Assembly: GCA_009838975.1 (NCBI GenBank)
Contig: VXQO01000113.1
Location: 1 to 64,000, forward strand
Reading direction: 5' to 3'
DNA length: 64,000 nucleotides
From: Gemmatimonadota bacterium
GTDB taxonomy: Bacteria > Gemmatimonadota > Gemmatimonadetes > Longimicrobiales > Gaopeijiaceae
The notes beneath the pieces are model-generated. The model did not search any database. It was not told where the DNA came from and saw only the letters and a list, made by a program, of their open reading frames with translations. The first letter of the stretch is position 1; every line of letters begins with the position of its first letter. A program made the translations under genes and the position numbers. This document shows positions 24,547-34,658 of this stretch, piece by piece.

Positions 24547-27500
24547 ATGGCTGCATCGAAACGCACCATCCGGAACCGCGCCACCAGAGTCCTTCTGTCC
24601 GGGGCGGGAGTGATCGCCCTCCTGGCCAGCCTGCCCGCCTCGGGCTCCGCCCAGTACTTCGGGCGCAACAAGGTGCAGTACGATGGATTCGATTTCAAGG
24701 TCCTGAGCACCCAGAACTGGGACATCCACTACTACCCGCAGGCCGAGACCGCGATCGAGGACATCGCACGTCTGGCCGAGCGCTGGTACGAGCGCTTCTC
24801 CCGGGTCTTCCAGCACGACTTCGACACCCCGAAGCCGCTCATCATGTACGCCGACCACCCCGACTTCCAGCAGACCAACACGCTCGCCGGGGCGATCGGC
24901 CAGGGGACCGGGGGCGTGACGGAGTCGCTCAAGAACCGGGTGATCATGCCGCTCAACGCCTCCTACCGGGAGACGGACAGGATCCTGGGGCACGAGCTCG
25001 TCCACGCATTCCAGTACAACATCTCGCAGAGCCGCAGCGGCGGCGGGATCATGCGGCTGGCGGCCATGCCGCTGTGGATCGTGGAAGGGATGGCGGAGTA
25101 CATGTCGATGGGGCGGGAACACCCCCACACGGCCATGTGGCTCCGCGACCACATTCTGCGCGACGACAAGCCCACGCTGAAGGAGATCACCCGCGACCCG
25201 AAGTACTTCGCCTACCGGTTCGGACAGGGGTTCATCTCCTACATCGGCGGCACCTACGGGGACGAGGCGGTGCAGGACCTGTTCCGCACCGCGCTGAGGA
25301 CCGGGTGGGAGGCCGCGATCGGACAGGTCTTCGCGATGCCCGAGGACACGCTCGCGATGGAGTGGTGGGACGCCATCGAGGCGGAATACAGGCCGCTCAT
25401 GGCGGGCAAGAGCGATCCGTACGAGACGGGCGATGTCCTGCTGTGCGTGGAGTGCGGAGGAGGGCGGACCAACGTCGCGCCGTCGCTGAGCCCGGACGGT
25501 CGCTACATCGTCTTCCAGTCCGAGAAGGACCTCTTCTCGATGGACCTGTTCCTGGCCGACGTCATGACCGGTGAGATCCTTCGTCCGCTGCAGCGCAACG
25601 AAACCCCGTACATCGACGGGATCCGCTATATCGACAGCAGCGGCTCCTGGTCGCCCGACAGCCGCAAGCTCGCTTTCGTGATCTTCTCGGGCGGGGACAA
25701 TCAGCTGGCCATTCTCGATGTCCAGAGCGGCCGGATCGAGGATCGCATCGAGATCGAGGGTCTGGGCGCGATCCAGAACCCCGCGTGGTCGCCCGACGGC
25801 CGACGGATCGCCTTCACCGGGCTGAGGGGCGGGATCAGCGACCTGTACCTCTACGACTTCGACGGCGGGACCGTACAGCAGCTGACGAACGACAGGCACG
25901 CCGACCTGCAGGCCGCCTGGTCGCCCGACGGAGGGACGCTGGCCTTCGTCTCCGACCGGGGCGCCGACACCAACTTCGACGAACTGGTCTTCGGCAACTA
26001 CGTGCTCGCGTTCATGAACCTGGATACGCGGGTCGTGGAGCCGCTGACGGTCTTCGACAACGCCAAGCACATCAACCCGATCTTCGACCGGACCGGCGAA
26101 GGCATCTACTTCATCTCGGACCCCGATGGCTTCTCGGACATCTTCCATCTGAACCTGAGCGACGGCGAGATGCGGAGGATCACCCGTGCGGTCACGGGGG
26201 TCAGCGGCATCACGGCGCTCTCGCCGGCGCTGACGTACTCTCCGGCGCAGGACCTGCTGGCCTTTTCCGTCTTCCACGAGCGCGGGTACATCGTGAACAC
26301 GGGCCGGGCCGGCGACATGGCGACACTGGTGGACGTGGTCGCTCACGCCGGGCCGCACCCGGGCCGCCTGCTGCCGCCGGGGTCCCCCAGGATCCGGAGC
26401 CGGGTCGCCGGCTACCTGGCGGACCCCCTCACGGGACTGGTTTCCGACCAGGTGTACACGGGCGACCAGGCCGAGGACTACGATCCTTCGCTGCAGCTCG
26501 ACTACGTCGGGCAGCCTTCGGTCGGAGTCGGTGCCGACACCTACGGCTCGTACGTGGGAGGCAGCACCTACGCGTACTTCAGCGACATGCTGGGCGACCG
26601 GTTCCTCGGTGTGTCGCTGTTGGCGAACGGAACCTTGAAGGACATCGGCGGAGCTGCTTCCTACCTCAACCAGGAGAACCGGTGGAACTGGGGTGTGGGC
26701 ATACAGCACATCCCCTATCTGCAGCGCTTCTTCGGTTTCGGTTTCGACCAGTTCGAGGTCTACAACCAGCGCTTCTTCATAGACGCCGTGCAAGGCATAC
26801 TGTCGTATCCGCTCTCGGCCACCCGTCGGCTGGAGGGAGGCCTGGGCGCGACCAGGTACGGGTTCGACCTCGAGAGAGAGGTGTACTACACGGATGTCTT
26901 CCAGCGCATCGTCGGCTTCGAGCGCTTCCAGGAGGAGTGGAGGGATCCGCTGTACTTCGCTTCCGCTTCCCTGGCGTTCGTCGGCGACAACTCGTACCGC
27001 GCGTGGACCAGCCCGGTCAGGGGTGAGCGCTTCCGGTTCGGGGCCGAGGTGTCCTACGGGACCGTCAACTTCAACACGGTCACCGCCGACTACCGCCGCT
27101 ACTTCAACGGCGGCGGTGCGCTGACGCTCGCCGTGCGGGGCCTGCACCTCGGGCGCTACGGCGACATTCGGGGGCTGGACGAGCAGCAGCTCGGCCCCTA
27201 CTTCATGGGCTTCGAGAACTTCGTCCGCGGATACGACTGGAACTCCTTCGACAGCCGCGAATGCCCCGAGAACACGAGGATCACGATCACCGGCTCCACG
27301 TGTCCGCCCATCGATCGCCTGTACGGGCACCGGCTCGGGGTGTTCAACATCGAATTCCGGCTGCCGTTCACGGGCATCGAGGAGTTCGGGATCATCAACT
27401 TCCCGTACATCCCCGTGGAACTGACCGCCTTCACCGACGTGGGCTTCGCGTGGGACGAGGAGCGGCCCGGTGAGCTGGTGTGGGCCCGCAACACGGCGGA

Positions 27501-27642
27501 CCGGGTCCCTATTGCGAGCAGCGGCTTCTCGGCACGGATGAACCTGTTGGGTTACCTGATCCTGGAAGCCTACTACGCGTACCCGTGGCAGCGTCCGCTG
27601 AAGGGGTGGCACTGGGGCTTCCACGTGGCGCCGGGGTGGTAG
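24547..27642 (+). CDS. Peptidase-like / TolB propeller / outer-membrane barrel fusion protein
   Basis: About 1031 residues. After a signal peptide (VLLSGAGVIALLASLPASGSAQ) comes a gluzincin-type metallopeptidase-like domain: HELVHAFQYN (HExxH) and WIVEGMAEYMS, where the glutamate would be the third zinc ligand. Residues about 310-600 contain TolB/PD40 propeller blades (SLSPDGRYIVFQS, WSPDSRKLAFV, AWSPDGRRIAF, AWSPDGGTLAFVSDR). The last ~350 residues alternate aromatic and hydrophobic positions like a BamA/surface-antigen barrel and end GFHVAPGW. The ATG at 24547 is chosen because AGAGG precedes it and the signal peptide follows; ORF starts at 24412 and 24490 are weaker. Likely a surface-exposed, barrel-anchored protease-like protein; catalytic activity is inferred from motif only. 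Transcribed divergently from the BNR lipoprotein. Confidence 0.85.
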   Translation: MAASKRTIRNRATRVLLSGAGVIALLASLPASGSAQYFGRNKVQYDGFDFKVLSTQNWDIHYYPQAETAIEDIARLAERWYERFSRVFQHDFDTPKPLIMYADHPDFQQTNTLAGAIGQGTGGVTESLKNRVIMPLNASYRETDRILGHELVHAFQYNISQSRSGGGIMRLAAMPLWIVEGMAEYMSMGREHPHTAMWLRDHILRDDKPTLKEITRDPKYFAYRFGQGFISYIGGTYGDEAVQDLFRTALRTGWEAAIGQVFAMPEDTLAMEWWDAIEAEYRPLMAGKSDPYETGDVLLCVECGGGRTNVAPSLSPDGRYIVFQSEKDLFSMDLFLADVMTGEILRPLQRNETPYIDGIRYIDSSGSWSPDSRKLAFVIFSGGDNQLAILDVQSGRIEDRIEIEGLGAIQNPAWSPDGRRIAFTGLRGGISDLYLYDFDGGTVQQLTNDRHADLQAAWSPDGGTLAFVSDRGADTNFDELVFGNYVLAFMNLDTRVVEPLTVFDNAKHINPIFDRTGEGIYFISDPDGFSDIFHLNLSDGEMRRITRAVTGVSGITALSPALTYSPAQDLLAFSVFHERGYIVNTGRAGDMATLVDVVAHAGPHPGRLLPPGSPRIRSRVAGYLADPLTGLVSDQVYTGDQAEDYDPSLQLDYVGQPSVGVGADTYGSYVGGSTYAYFSDMLGDRFLGVSLLANGTLKDIGGAASYLNQENRWNWGVGIQHIPYLQRFFGFGFDQFEVYNQRFFIDAVQGILSYPLSATRRLEGGLGATRYGFDLEREVYYTDVFQRIVGFERFQEEWRDPLYFASASLAFVGDNSYRAWTSPVRGERFRFGAEVSYGTVNFNTVTADYRRYFNGGGALTLAVRGLHLGRYGDIRGLDEQQLGPYFMGFENFVRGYDWNSFDSRECPENTRITITGSTCPPIDRLYGHRLGVFNIEFRLPFTGIEEFGIINFPYIPVELTAFTDVGFAWDEERPGELVWARNTADRVPIASSGFSARMNLLGYLILEAYYAYPWQRPLKGWHWGFHVAPGW

Positions 27643-27660
27643 CACCCTCCCGCCTGTAGC

Positions 27661-27697
27661 GGGTGCGCGGGCTGCGGCAATGCGGGCCCGCGCACCC
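27661..27697. terminator. Bidirectional terminator hairpin
   Basis: GGGTGCGCGGGC and GCCCGCGCACCC form a perfect 12-bp stem with a 13-nt loop in the 66-bp gap between two convergent genes (the barrel fusion and mlaD). Confidence 0.7.
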
Positions 27698-27708
27698 GGG
27701 CCCGGCGG

Positions 27709-28659
27709 TCAGAAGATCTCGATCGTCACGTAGCGGCCGGGGTTCTCCCGGATGTCGTCCAGGAGTTCCTCCAGACTCTGCAGCGTTGAATTCACCGATG
27801 TGTGGAGTTCGTCGGTCGTCAGGAGCTTGCCCAACGTGCCTTCGCCGCGTTCGAGACGCCCCAGAACCGTGTTGAGAGAGCCGACCGATTCGTTGACGGT
27901 GGCGGACGTGCGCTGCAGGGACGCCATCGTGTTCTCGGCCGAGACGAGCGTAGCGTTCCATTCCTCGGAGCCCGTGATGCCCTCCATGTTCGCCGCCGAG
28001 CGCTGCAGGCTCTCCATCAGGGTCCGGAACTCGGCCTCCTGGCCGTCCGCGACCGCAGCGAGATCCGCCATCAACTCCCGCATGGAAGACATTAGGGCGC
28101 CCACGTCCGATATCGTCGAGTCCGACAGCAGCCCCTGCACCTGGCCCATCACGTCGGAGACATCGCCCGCCAGATCGCCCGCCTGGTCGAGTACCCCGCC
28201 GGCCGAGGTTCCGGGTATGATCTCCCCCGGCTCGACGTATTCGTCGCTGTCACCCGGGATCACCGAAACCACCATCCCGCCCAGGAATCCCATGGACAGC
28301 AGTTCCGTGCTGGCCTCGGCGGGGATGCGGTATTCGCCCTCGAGTTCCATGGTGATTTGCACGCCTCCGCCGGGGGCAAGGTCGAACCCATAGACCCGCC
28401 CGATGTTGATCCCGCGCATCCGCACCGGGTCCCCACGGCGAATCCCTCCGGCGTCCGCGACCTCCGTCACGAGCATGTAGCGGCCCCGGAAGAGCGCCGG
28501 ACTGGTCATGAGGAAGAGAACGGTGAAAAAGCCTACGATTCCGAGGATCACGAAGATCCCCACCCGAAATTCCCGTATCCCCGAAAGGGGCGGAACGGCG
28601 CGCAGGACTTCCTCGTCGGAGAGCCGCCGGCTGCCGCTCGCTGATACCGCGTCGTTCAT
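27709..28659 (-). CDS. mlaD: MlaD-family (MCE domain) lipid-transport protein
   Basis: 316 residues: one N-terminal membrane helix (FRVGIFVILGIVGFFTVLFLM, about 30-50), a single MCE domain (about 60-135, with GIRRGDPVRMRGINIGRV) and a long helical C-terminal region of about 180 residues. MCE proteins form hexameric rings that pass phospholipids across the periplasm to or from an inner-membrane MlaEF-type ABC transporter. The helical extension is longer than in E. coli MlaD (about 180 aa total) and more like MCE proteins with a needle or tube. The start overlaps mlaF's stop (ATGA), so it is translationally coupled. Confidence 0.88.
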   Translation of the reverse strand: MNDAVSASGSRRLSDEEVLRAVPPLSGIREFRVGIFVILGIVGFFTVLFLMTSPALFRGRYMLVTEVADAGGIRRGDPVRMRGINIGRVYGFDLAPGGGVQITMELEGEYRIPAEASTELLSMGFLGGMVVSVIPGDSDEYVEPGEIIPGTSAGGVLDQAGDLAGDVSDVMGQVQGLLSDSTISDVGALMSSMRELMADLAAVADGQEAEFRTLMESLQRSAANMEGITGSEEWNATLVSAENTMASLQRTSATVNESVGSLNTVLGRLERGEGTLGKLLTTDELHTSVNSTLQSLEELLDDIRENPGRYVTIEIF

Positions 28660-29438
28660 GTCATCTCCACAACGTCGAGTGCGGCCTCGGCGGCCGCTCG
28701 ATCCACGAATGCTCTTACCACCGGGTCGGACTCCGTCTGGAATTCGTTCGGCGTTCCACAGAAGCGAATGACTCCGCCTTCCAGCATGGCCACGCGGTCG
28801 CACATCCAGAGCGCGCCCTCCACGTCGTGGGTGACCAGCACGGAAGTGACCTTCAACTCTTCCGCGAGCCCCTTGATCAGGCGTTCGACCGCGGCCGTGT
28901 TGACGGGATCGAGACCGGTGGTGGGCTCGTCCCAGAGCAGGATTCCGGGGCGCCCCACGATGGCGCGCGCGATCCCGACCCTCTTCTTCATACCGCCCGA
29001 CAGTTCGGCGGGGAGGATCGACAGGACCTCCGCCGGTTCGAGATTTACGAGTTCCAATGCCGTGCAGACGGCCCGCGCCACGCCCGCAGCCCCCATGCGC
29101 CGAATGCGGTCGACGGGCAGGCCCGTCTCGACGTTTCGAAACACGTTGAGCGAATCGAAGAGCGCCGCCTGCTGAAAGACGTACCCCACCTGCCGCCTGA
29201 CGGTATCCTTGGCCCCGTCGCCGCCGAAGAACACCGACGTACCGTTGACCTCGACGTCGCCACGGTCGGGCACCACCAGTCCGATGGTGGTCTTGAGGAG
29301 GACGCTCTTGCCGGTGCCGGACGGACCGAAGAGCGCGAACATCTCGCCCTCATGGATCTCGAGGTTGACGCCCGTCAGGACCGGGCGCTTGTAGGCCTTC
29401 CAGGTGTTGCGGTAGCGGATGACGGGACGAGGAGTCAT
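28656..29438 (-). CDS. mlaF: MlaF-type ABC transporter ATPase
   Basis: 260 residues; a complete ABC ATPase with Walker A GPSGTGKS, Q-loop region YVFQQAALFD, signature LSGGMKKRVGIARAI, Walker B ILLWDEPTTGLDP and the switch histidine in VTHD. The LSGGMKKR signature is typical of the MlaF/TtgA family. It powers phospholipid movement with the MlaE permease encoded 16 nt upstream and the MCE protein encoded by the overlapping downstream gene. Confidence 0.93.
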   Translation of the reverse strand: MTPRPVIRYRNTWKAYKRPVLTGVNLEIHEGEMFALFGPSGTGKSVLLKTTIGLVVPDRGDVEVNGTSVFFGGDGAKDTVRRQVGYVFQQAALFDSLNVFRNVETGLPVDRIRRMGAAGVARAVCTALELVNLEPAEVLSILPAELSGGMKKRVGIARAIVGRPGILLWDEPTTGLDPVNTAAVERLIKGLAEELKVTSVLVTHDVEGALWMCDRVAMLEGGVIRFCGTPNEFQTESDPVVRAFVDRAAAEAALDVVEMT

Positions 29439-29454
29439 CGGGCGGCTCGGGCGG

Positions 29455-30246
29455 TCAGTTGAGGAAGAGCGGGGGGAACAGTGCGTCGAGGATCAATATG
29501 GTCAGGGTCTGGAACATGACCGATGCCGTCGTCGTGCTCCCCACACCTTCGGCGCCTCCTCTCGTGCGGAATCCCATGTGAATGGCGATCGCGGGGATCG
29601 CGAGACCGAAGGTGACGGCCTTCATGAACGAATACCAGAGGTCCCACGAGTGCCAGAAGAGGCGCGCGCCATAGAGGAAGGTCTCGAAGCCGAGGTCGAG
29701 GGTGAGGTAGGCTGCGACCATGCCGGAGAGGATGCCCACGGTGTTGGCCAGCCCAACCAGAAGGGGCATGACGACGAGCCCGGCCAGGATCCGCGGCGCG
29801 CCGAGCATGATCTGGGGATCGCGACCCAGTGAGCGGTATGCGTCGATCTGCTCGGAAACGACCATGGTGCCGAGTTCGGCGGTGATGCGCGCCCCGACCC
29901 TGCCGACCAGCACCACGGCCGTCAGCACGGGGCCCAGCTCCAGCACGACGCTCGTGACGGTTACGCTGCCCAGCACGTACAGCGGGATGGTGGCGGTGAA
30001 CTGGTAACCCCCCTGCTGGGAGGTCACGATCCCGGTGAGCACGGCCGTGATCAGGACGATCGGGATGCTTTGTACGCCCATCACGTACATCTGGCGGACG
30101 AATTCGTTCCCCGAGACCCGCAGCCGGACGGTCGCGACAAGTGTGCGCCCGAGCAACAGCCCCAACTGCCCCGCGTGCTCGGCCCAGAGTTGCCACCACC
30201 GGCCGACCGCCCTGAACGGGCGCTCGTGGAAGGGAATGCCCCTCAA
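29455..30246 (-). CDS. mlaE: MlaE-type ABC transporter permease
   Basis: 263 residues of the MlaE/YrbE permease family: an amphipathic N-terminal helix, then five or six membrane segments, with the family motifs QSIPIVLITAVLTGIV, ELGPVLTAVVLVGRVGA, and AELGTMVVSEQIDA. It forms the inner-membrane core of the lipid-transport complex with MlaF and MlaD. The start is TTG and its TTGA overlaps the stop of the upstream small outer-membrane protein, implying translational coupling. mlaA, mlaB and mlaC homologues are not present in the window. Confidence 0.92.
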   Translation of the reverse strand: MRGIPFHERPFRAVGRWWQLWAEHAGQLGLLLGRTLVATVRLRVSGNEFVRQMYVMGVQSIPIVLITAVLTGIVTSQQGGYQFTATIPLYVLGSVTVTSVVLELGPVLTAVVLVGRVGARITAELGTMVVSEQIDAYRSLGRDPQIMLGAPRILAGLVVMPLLVGLANTVGILSGMVAAYLTLDLGFETFLYGARLFWHSWDLWYSFMKAVTFGLAIPAIAIHMGFRTRGGAEGVGSTTTASVMFQTLTILILDALFPPLFLN

Positions 30247-30794
30247 GGGGTGAATGGACGCCGGGGAGCAGGGCGGGAGCCGGTCGGACTCAGGAGGATG
30301 CCTGCCGAGAACGTCTGTTCGTTCAGGGTGTCGGAGCCGAACTCCTGGCGGAATTCAATGTAGGGAACGATCACGGGCACACCTCTGAGGCGCAGGCCTG
30401 CCGCATAGTTGAAGGCCCAGTCCCCTGAATCTCGCGCGGCGGTCTCTCCGCCGTTTCCCTCGTACAGCCGGTACGCGGCGCCCACGCCGAAGTAGAGCGG
30501 ACCCGTGGCCCCGAGGAGAATCTGTCCGCCGTATTCGGATGACGAGCAGTCGTCGCATCCGGGGAACAGCCTGTCGTAGATGCCGGAGATCATCAGTCCG
30601 GGGCGCACGAAATCCAGGTCGATCTCGGCCCGCGCTCCGACTCCGAAGGTGCCGTCGAAGGCCTGGGACTTGTAGACGCCGTGACCGCCCGCGCGGACCT
30701 GGGCGTGGGCGGGAGCGGTCAGGAACACCGCGACCGCGAGGCCGAGCGTGAGGGCCACCGCGGTCGCCTGTCGGCGAGTTCTGTCTTCGAACAC
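30243..30794 (-). CDS. Small predicted outer-membrane beta-barrel protein
   Basis: About 183 residues from a GTG at 30794 that has GGGGG just upstream (the ORF can extend to a TTG at 30845). A signal peptide ends at PAHAQ; the mature part has alternating beta-strand patterns and turn-rich glycine/aspartate segments (GVGARAEIDLDF, PLYFGVGAAYRL, VPYIEFRQEFG) compatible with an eight-stranded barrel. A CDDC pair (PGCDDCSSSEYGG) could make a disulfide. Its stop overlaps the mlaE start, placing it in the lipid-transport operon; an outer-membrane partner role is inferred from context only. Confidence 0.65.
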   Translation of the reverse strand: MFEDRTRRQATAVALTLGLAVAVFLTAPAHAQVRAGGHGVYKSQAFDGTFGVGARAEIDLDFVRPGLMISGIYDRLFPGCDDCSSSEYGGQILLGATGPLYFGVGAAYRLYEGNGGETAARDSGDWAFNYAAGLRLRGVPVIVPYIEFRQEFGSDTLNEQTFSAGILLSPTGSRPAPRRPFTP

Positions 30795-30860
30795 TTTGCC
30801 CCCGGTTGATCGAATGACTGCGGGTCTGCCAGTTTTCACCGACAACCATCCACGGGATCA

Positions 30861-31460
30861 GTGTACGAAATGTATCGAAATCGGGTTGCGGGAACGGCAC
30901 GGATCCGGCAGGGACGTCGCCGGGACGGCCGGACCGGCCGCGCGCGACGGCCGCGATGGACGCTGGCGGCGCTGCTCTGCGCGGTGTTCTCGAGCGCGCT
31001 GGTCCCGTCCCACCCGTTCCGCCTGTCGGTCGCGGATGTCGGTGTCGACGGCTCCTTTCTCGACGTCCGCATCCGGTTCTTCTGGGACGACCTCCAGCTC
31101 GCGGTCATGGAAAGCACGTCCGACATGGAGTTCGAGCTGGCCGAGACCCGGGAGGTGGACGAGCTGGTGGAGCAGTACATCAACGACATGCTGACGATTG
31201 ACGCGGAGGGCACGCTCCTTCAGGGCACCGTCCTGGAGCGGGGCATTCAGGACGCCCGTAACCCGGACGAGGTGATGTGGTGGTACCGGCTGGGGTATCC
31301 GCTGGATCCGTCCGTCGACCGCGTCCACGTTCGCAACCGCGTCCTGTTCAACATGTTCGAGGACCAGCGCAACCTGGTGCACCTCAAGACGCGGAGCGGC
31401 CGGGAGCGCACCTACTACTTCAGCTGGGACGAGGACAACGTCACGCTGCGGCTGAACTAG
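30861..31460 (+). CDS. DUF6702-like protein with signal anchor
   Basis: 199 residues (GTG start; an ATG nine bases later is possible). A basic N-terminus and hydrophobic helix (WTLAALLCAVFSSALV) precede SHPFRLSVADVGVD, the HP-x-x-x-S opening that resembles the DUF6702 family, followed by two beta-rich repeats and an acidic C-terminus (YYFSWDEDNVTLRLN). Function unknown. It is divergent from the Mla operon and convergent with the YncE-like gene. Confidence 0.6.
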   Translation: MYEMYRNRVAGTARIRQGRRRDGRTGRARRPRWTLAALLCAVFSSALVPSHPFRLSVADVGVDGSFLDVRIRFFWDDLQLAVMESTSDMEFELAETREVDELVEQYINDMLTIDAEGTLLQGTVLERGIQDARNPDEVMWWYRLGYPLDPSVDRVHVRNRVLFNMFEDQRNLVHLKTRSGRERTYYFSWDEDNVTLRLN

Positions 31461-31491
31461 CGCCGCGTGGATGTCTCCGGCCCGGGTCGGG

Positions 31492-32649
31492 TCAGCCGCC
31501 CTCCATCTTCCAGAAGACGATTCCGCCGGCCTGCTGCCCCACCGCGACATCCGCGACCCGCGAGAAGTCGGTGAGGCCGAAGATGTCGACCTTGCCGGGC
31601 TCGGCACCCACCCCCTCGACCGAGACGAAGGCGTAGCGCCCGTCGGGGCTGACCACAACCCCGTGCGTGACGGTGGTGGAGGACGGCGTGGTCGCCGCGG
31701 ACCGTCCCGTTTCGAGGTCGAGGAACTCCACGGCCGCCCCCTGCTTCAGCGTCGCCACCAGAACCCGGTCGTCCGGCGTGAGGGCCAGGTTGTAGGGGCC
31801 GGCGCCCGTCTCGAACGTGCGCGTCAGGGACCAGGACTCGCGGTCGATTTCCAGGATGCGGTTGCCGCGGTTGCACGCCACGAAGAGCGATGGGCCGCTC
31901 CGGGCGGGCACCACCCAGGTGGGCGAGCAGGGCGTGGGCGCCTGGCCGGGCTCGGGCGCCGCGTGGCCGTCGTGATCCTGCGGCGTCGCGGTCGCAGCGA
32001 GCGGACCCTCGCGGCCGGTCGCCACCGAGAAGCGGCGGGCGACCTCGAAGGTGCGCGTGTCGATCTCGACGATCCGGTCGTCCATCATGCAGGCCGAATA
32101 GAGGAACACGCCGGAGGCGTCGAGACGGGCGCCGTGCGGCATGGTGCAGGTATCGATCTGCTCCACCTCGATCATGTCGGGCGTGTAGACGACCGAGACC
32201 GTGGACGGCACCATCTCGCCGTGCAGGTTGAAGTTGGCCACGAAGGCGTAGAGGCCGTCGGGGGTGACGTCGAGGGTGGCGGGGAAGTAACCGAGCAGGA
32301 TGGGGTCGGCGACGAGCGTGTCGGGGCCGGCGTGGAACTTCCAGAGCTTGCCGTCGGGGACCCCGTGGCCGGTGGTCATAAACAGGAAGCGCCCATCGGG
32401 GGAGATGTTCAGCCCGTGGGGGCCCTCGGTCTCGGTGGCCATCTCGCCCACCGCGATCGTCCGGTCGAGCTCGGCGCCGTCGGGGCCGAAGCGGATGCGG
32501 TGCAGAAGGTCTGCGGATTCGGCTCCGACGTAGACGTAGTAGAGTGCCTCGCCCTGCTGGGCTGCCGATGCACCGGGAGTCGTGGGGCCGGCCAGGTGCA
32601 GGGCAAGGAGCCCGATGCCACACGCTCCGATCCGCAGGATCCTCTTCAC
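31492..32649 (-). CDS. YncE-like seven-bladed beta-propeller, exported
   Basis: About 385 residues from a GTG at 32649 preceded by GAGG. A signal peptide (LRIGACGIGLLALHLA) is followed by propeller blades with repeated ISPDGRFLFM, VTPDGLYAFVANF, VSPDGRYAFVS motifs typical of YncE/lactonase-type surface propellers. In many bacteria these bind DNA, metal or act as cofactor-maturation proteins; none of the specific active-site residues of lactonase or nitrite reductase is evident. Divergent from the CNNM/CorC gene. Confidence 0.7.
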   Translation of the reverse strand: MKRILRIGACGIGLLALHLAGPTTPGASAAQQGEALYYVYVGAESADLLHRIRFGPDGAELDRTIAVGEMATETEGPHGLNISPDGRFLFMTTGHGVPDGKLWKFHAGPDTLVADPILLGYFPATLDVTPDGLYAFVANFNLHGEMVPSTVSVVYTPDMIEVEQIDTCTMPHGARLDASGVFLYSACMMDDRIVEIDTRTFEVARRFSVATGREGPLAATATPQDHDGHAAPEPGQAPTPCSPTWVVPARSGPSLFVACNRGNRILEIDRESWSLTRTFETGAGPYNLALTPDDRVLVATLKQGAAVEFLDLETGRSAATTPSSTTVTHGVVVSPDGRYAFVSVEGVGAEPGKVDIFGLTDFSRVADVAVGQQAGGIVFWKMEGG

Positions 32650-32798
32650 ACGCGCCTCGCTGTCACGCCGGCCTTCCTTTCCGCAGGTTGCTCGCGGCAT
32701 AGGTTAGAGTCAGCTTTGCGGTAGCGGCAAGGCCCGCCGCCCCCGGGGCGGGCGGATCCCCTCCCCCGTCTGAACACGCTCACCATGGTCGTCGCCAC

Positions 32799-34025
<1,227 letters not shown>

Positions 34026-34043
34026 CCCCGGACGGGTTCGTGG

Positions 34044-34586
34044 TCAGCCCTCCGTCGGCTCCGGAGCCGCCCCGACATCGCCTCTTTCCGCCCTGGCCGC
34101 GCGGCTGAGGCTGCGCTCCTCCTGCCAGAAGGAGATGGCTAACAGGACCGCGCCGCACGAGATGGCCATGTCAGCGACATTGAAGATCGGCCAGTGGGTG
34201 AAGCCGAGGTCGATCGGCCCGATGAAGTCGACCACGCCCCTGTCCCAGCGGACGCGGTCGATCAGGTTGCCGATGGCGCCGGAGATCACCAGGGCCAGCG
34301 ACACGATGCGGAGGTGGTCGTTGCGCTGCGCACGGATGAGAAGCACGACCATCAGCCCGAGGGCGAGCAGGGCGACCGGGATGAAGAACCAGCGCGGATC
34401 GTTGCCGATCGAGATGCCGAAGGCTGCTCCACGGTTAAGCGCGAACGTGAGCGGCACGTAGCCGCCCAGAAAGTCGGGCCTGGAGACCTCTGGCTCGAGC
34501 ACGATGACCGCCCAGCGCTTGGTGATGATGTCGGCGATCAGGATGACCGGTAGTAGAATGCCGAGTATCGTCAGCTTTCGATTCAC
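34044..34586 (-). CDS. lspA: Lipoprotein signal peptidase (signal peptidase II)
   Basis: 180 residues with four membrane helices and the two catalytic aspartates in the conserved blocks NLIDRVRWDRGVVDFI and FNVADMAI. Other family landmarks are LNRGAAFGI and GAIGNLIDR. It cleaves prolipoproteins at the lipobox cysteine; several predicted lipoproteins in this window are its substrates. Convergent with the CNNM gene 18 nt away and next to the tmRNA gene. Confidence 0.95.
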   Translation of the reverse strand: MNRKLTILGILLPVILIADIITKRWAVIVLEPEVSRPDFLGGYVPLTFALNRGAAFGISIGNDPRWFFIPVALLALGLMVVLLIRAQRNDHLRIVSLALVISGAIGNLIDRVRWDRGVVDFIGPIDLGFTHWPIFNVADMAISCGAVLLAISFWQEERSLSRAARAERGDVGAAPEPTEG

Positions 34587-34658
34587 GGGGAGATTCTCTC
34601 ATGAAGGCCGCGCGCCGCGTGGCAAAGGGCCGTGCGCGGCGGCGGTGGCTGTAGGAAG

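Noticed and set aside
24472-27645. 1057-aa minus-strand ORF opposite the barrel fusion
   Set aside because: Antisense shadow of a well-supported gene on the + strand.
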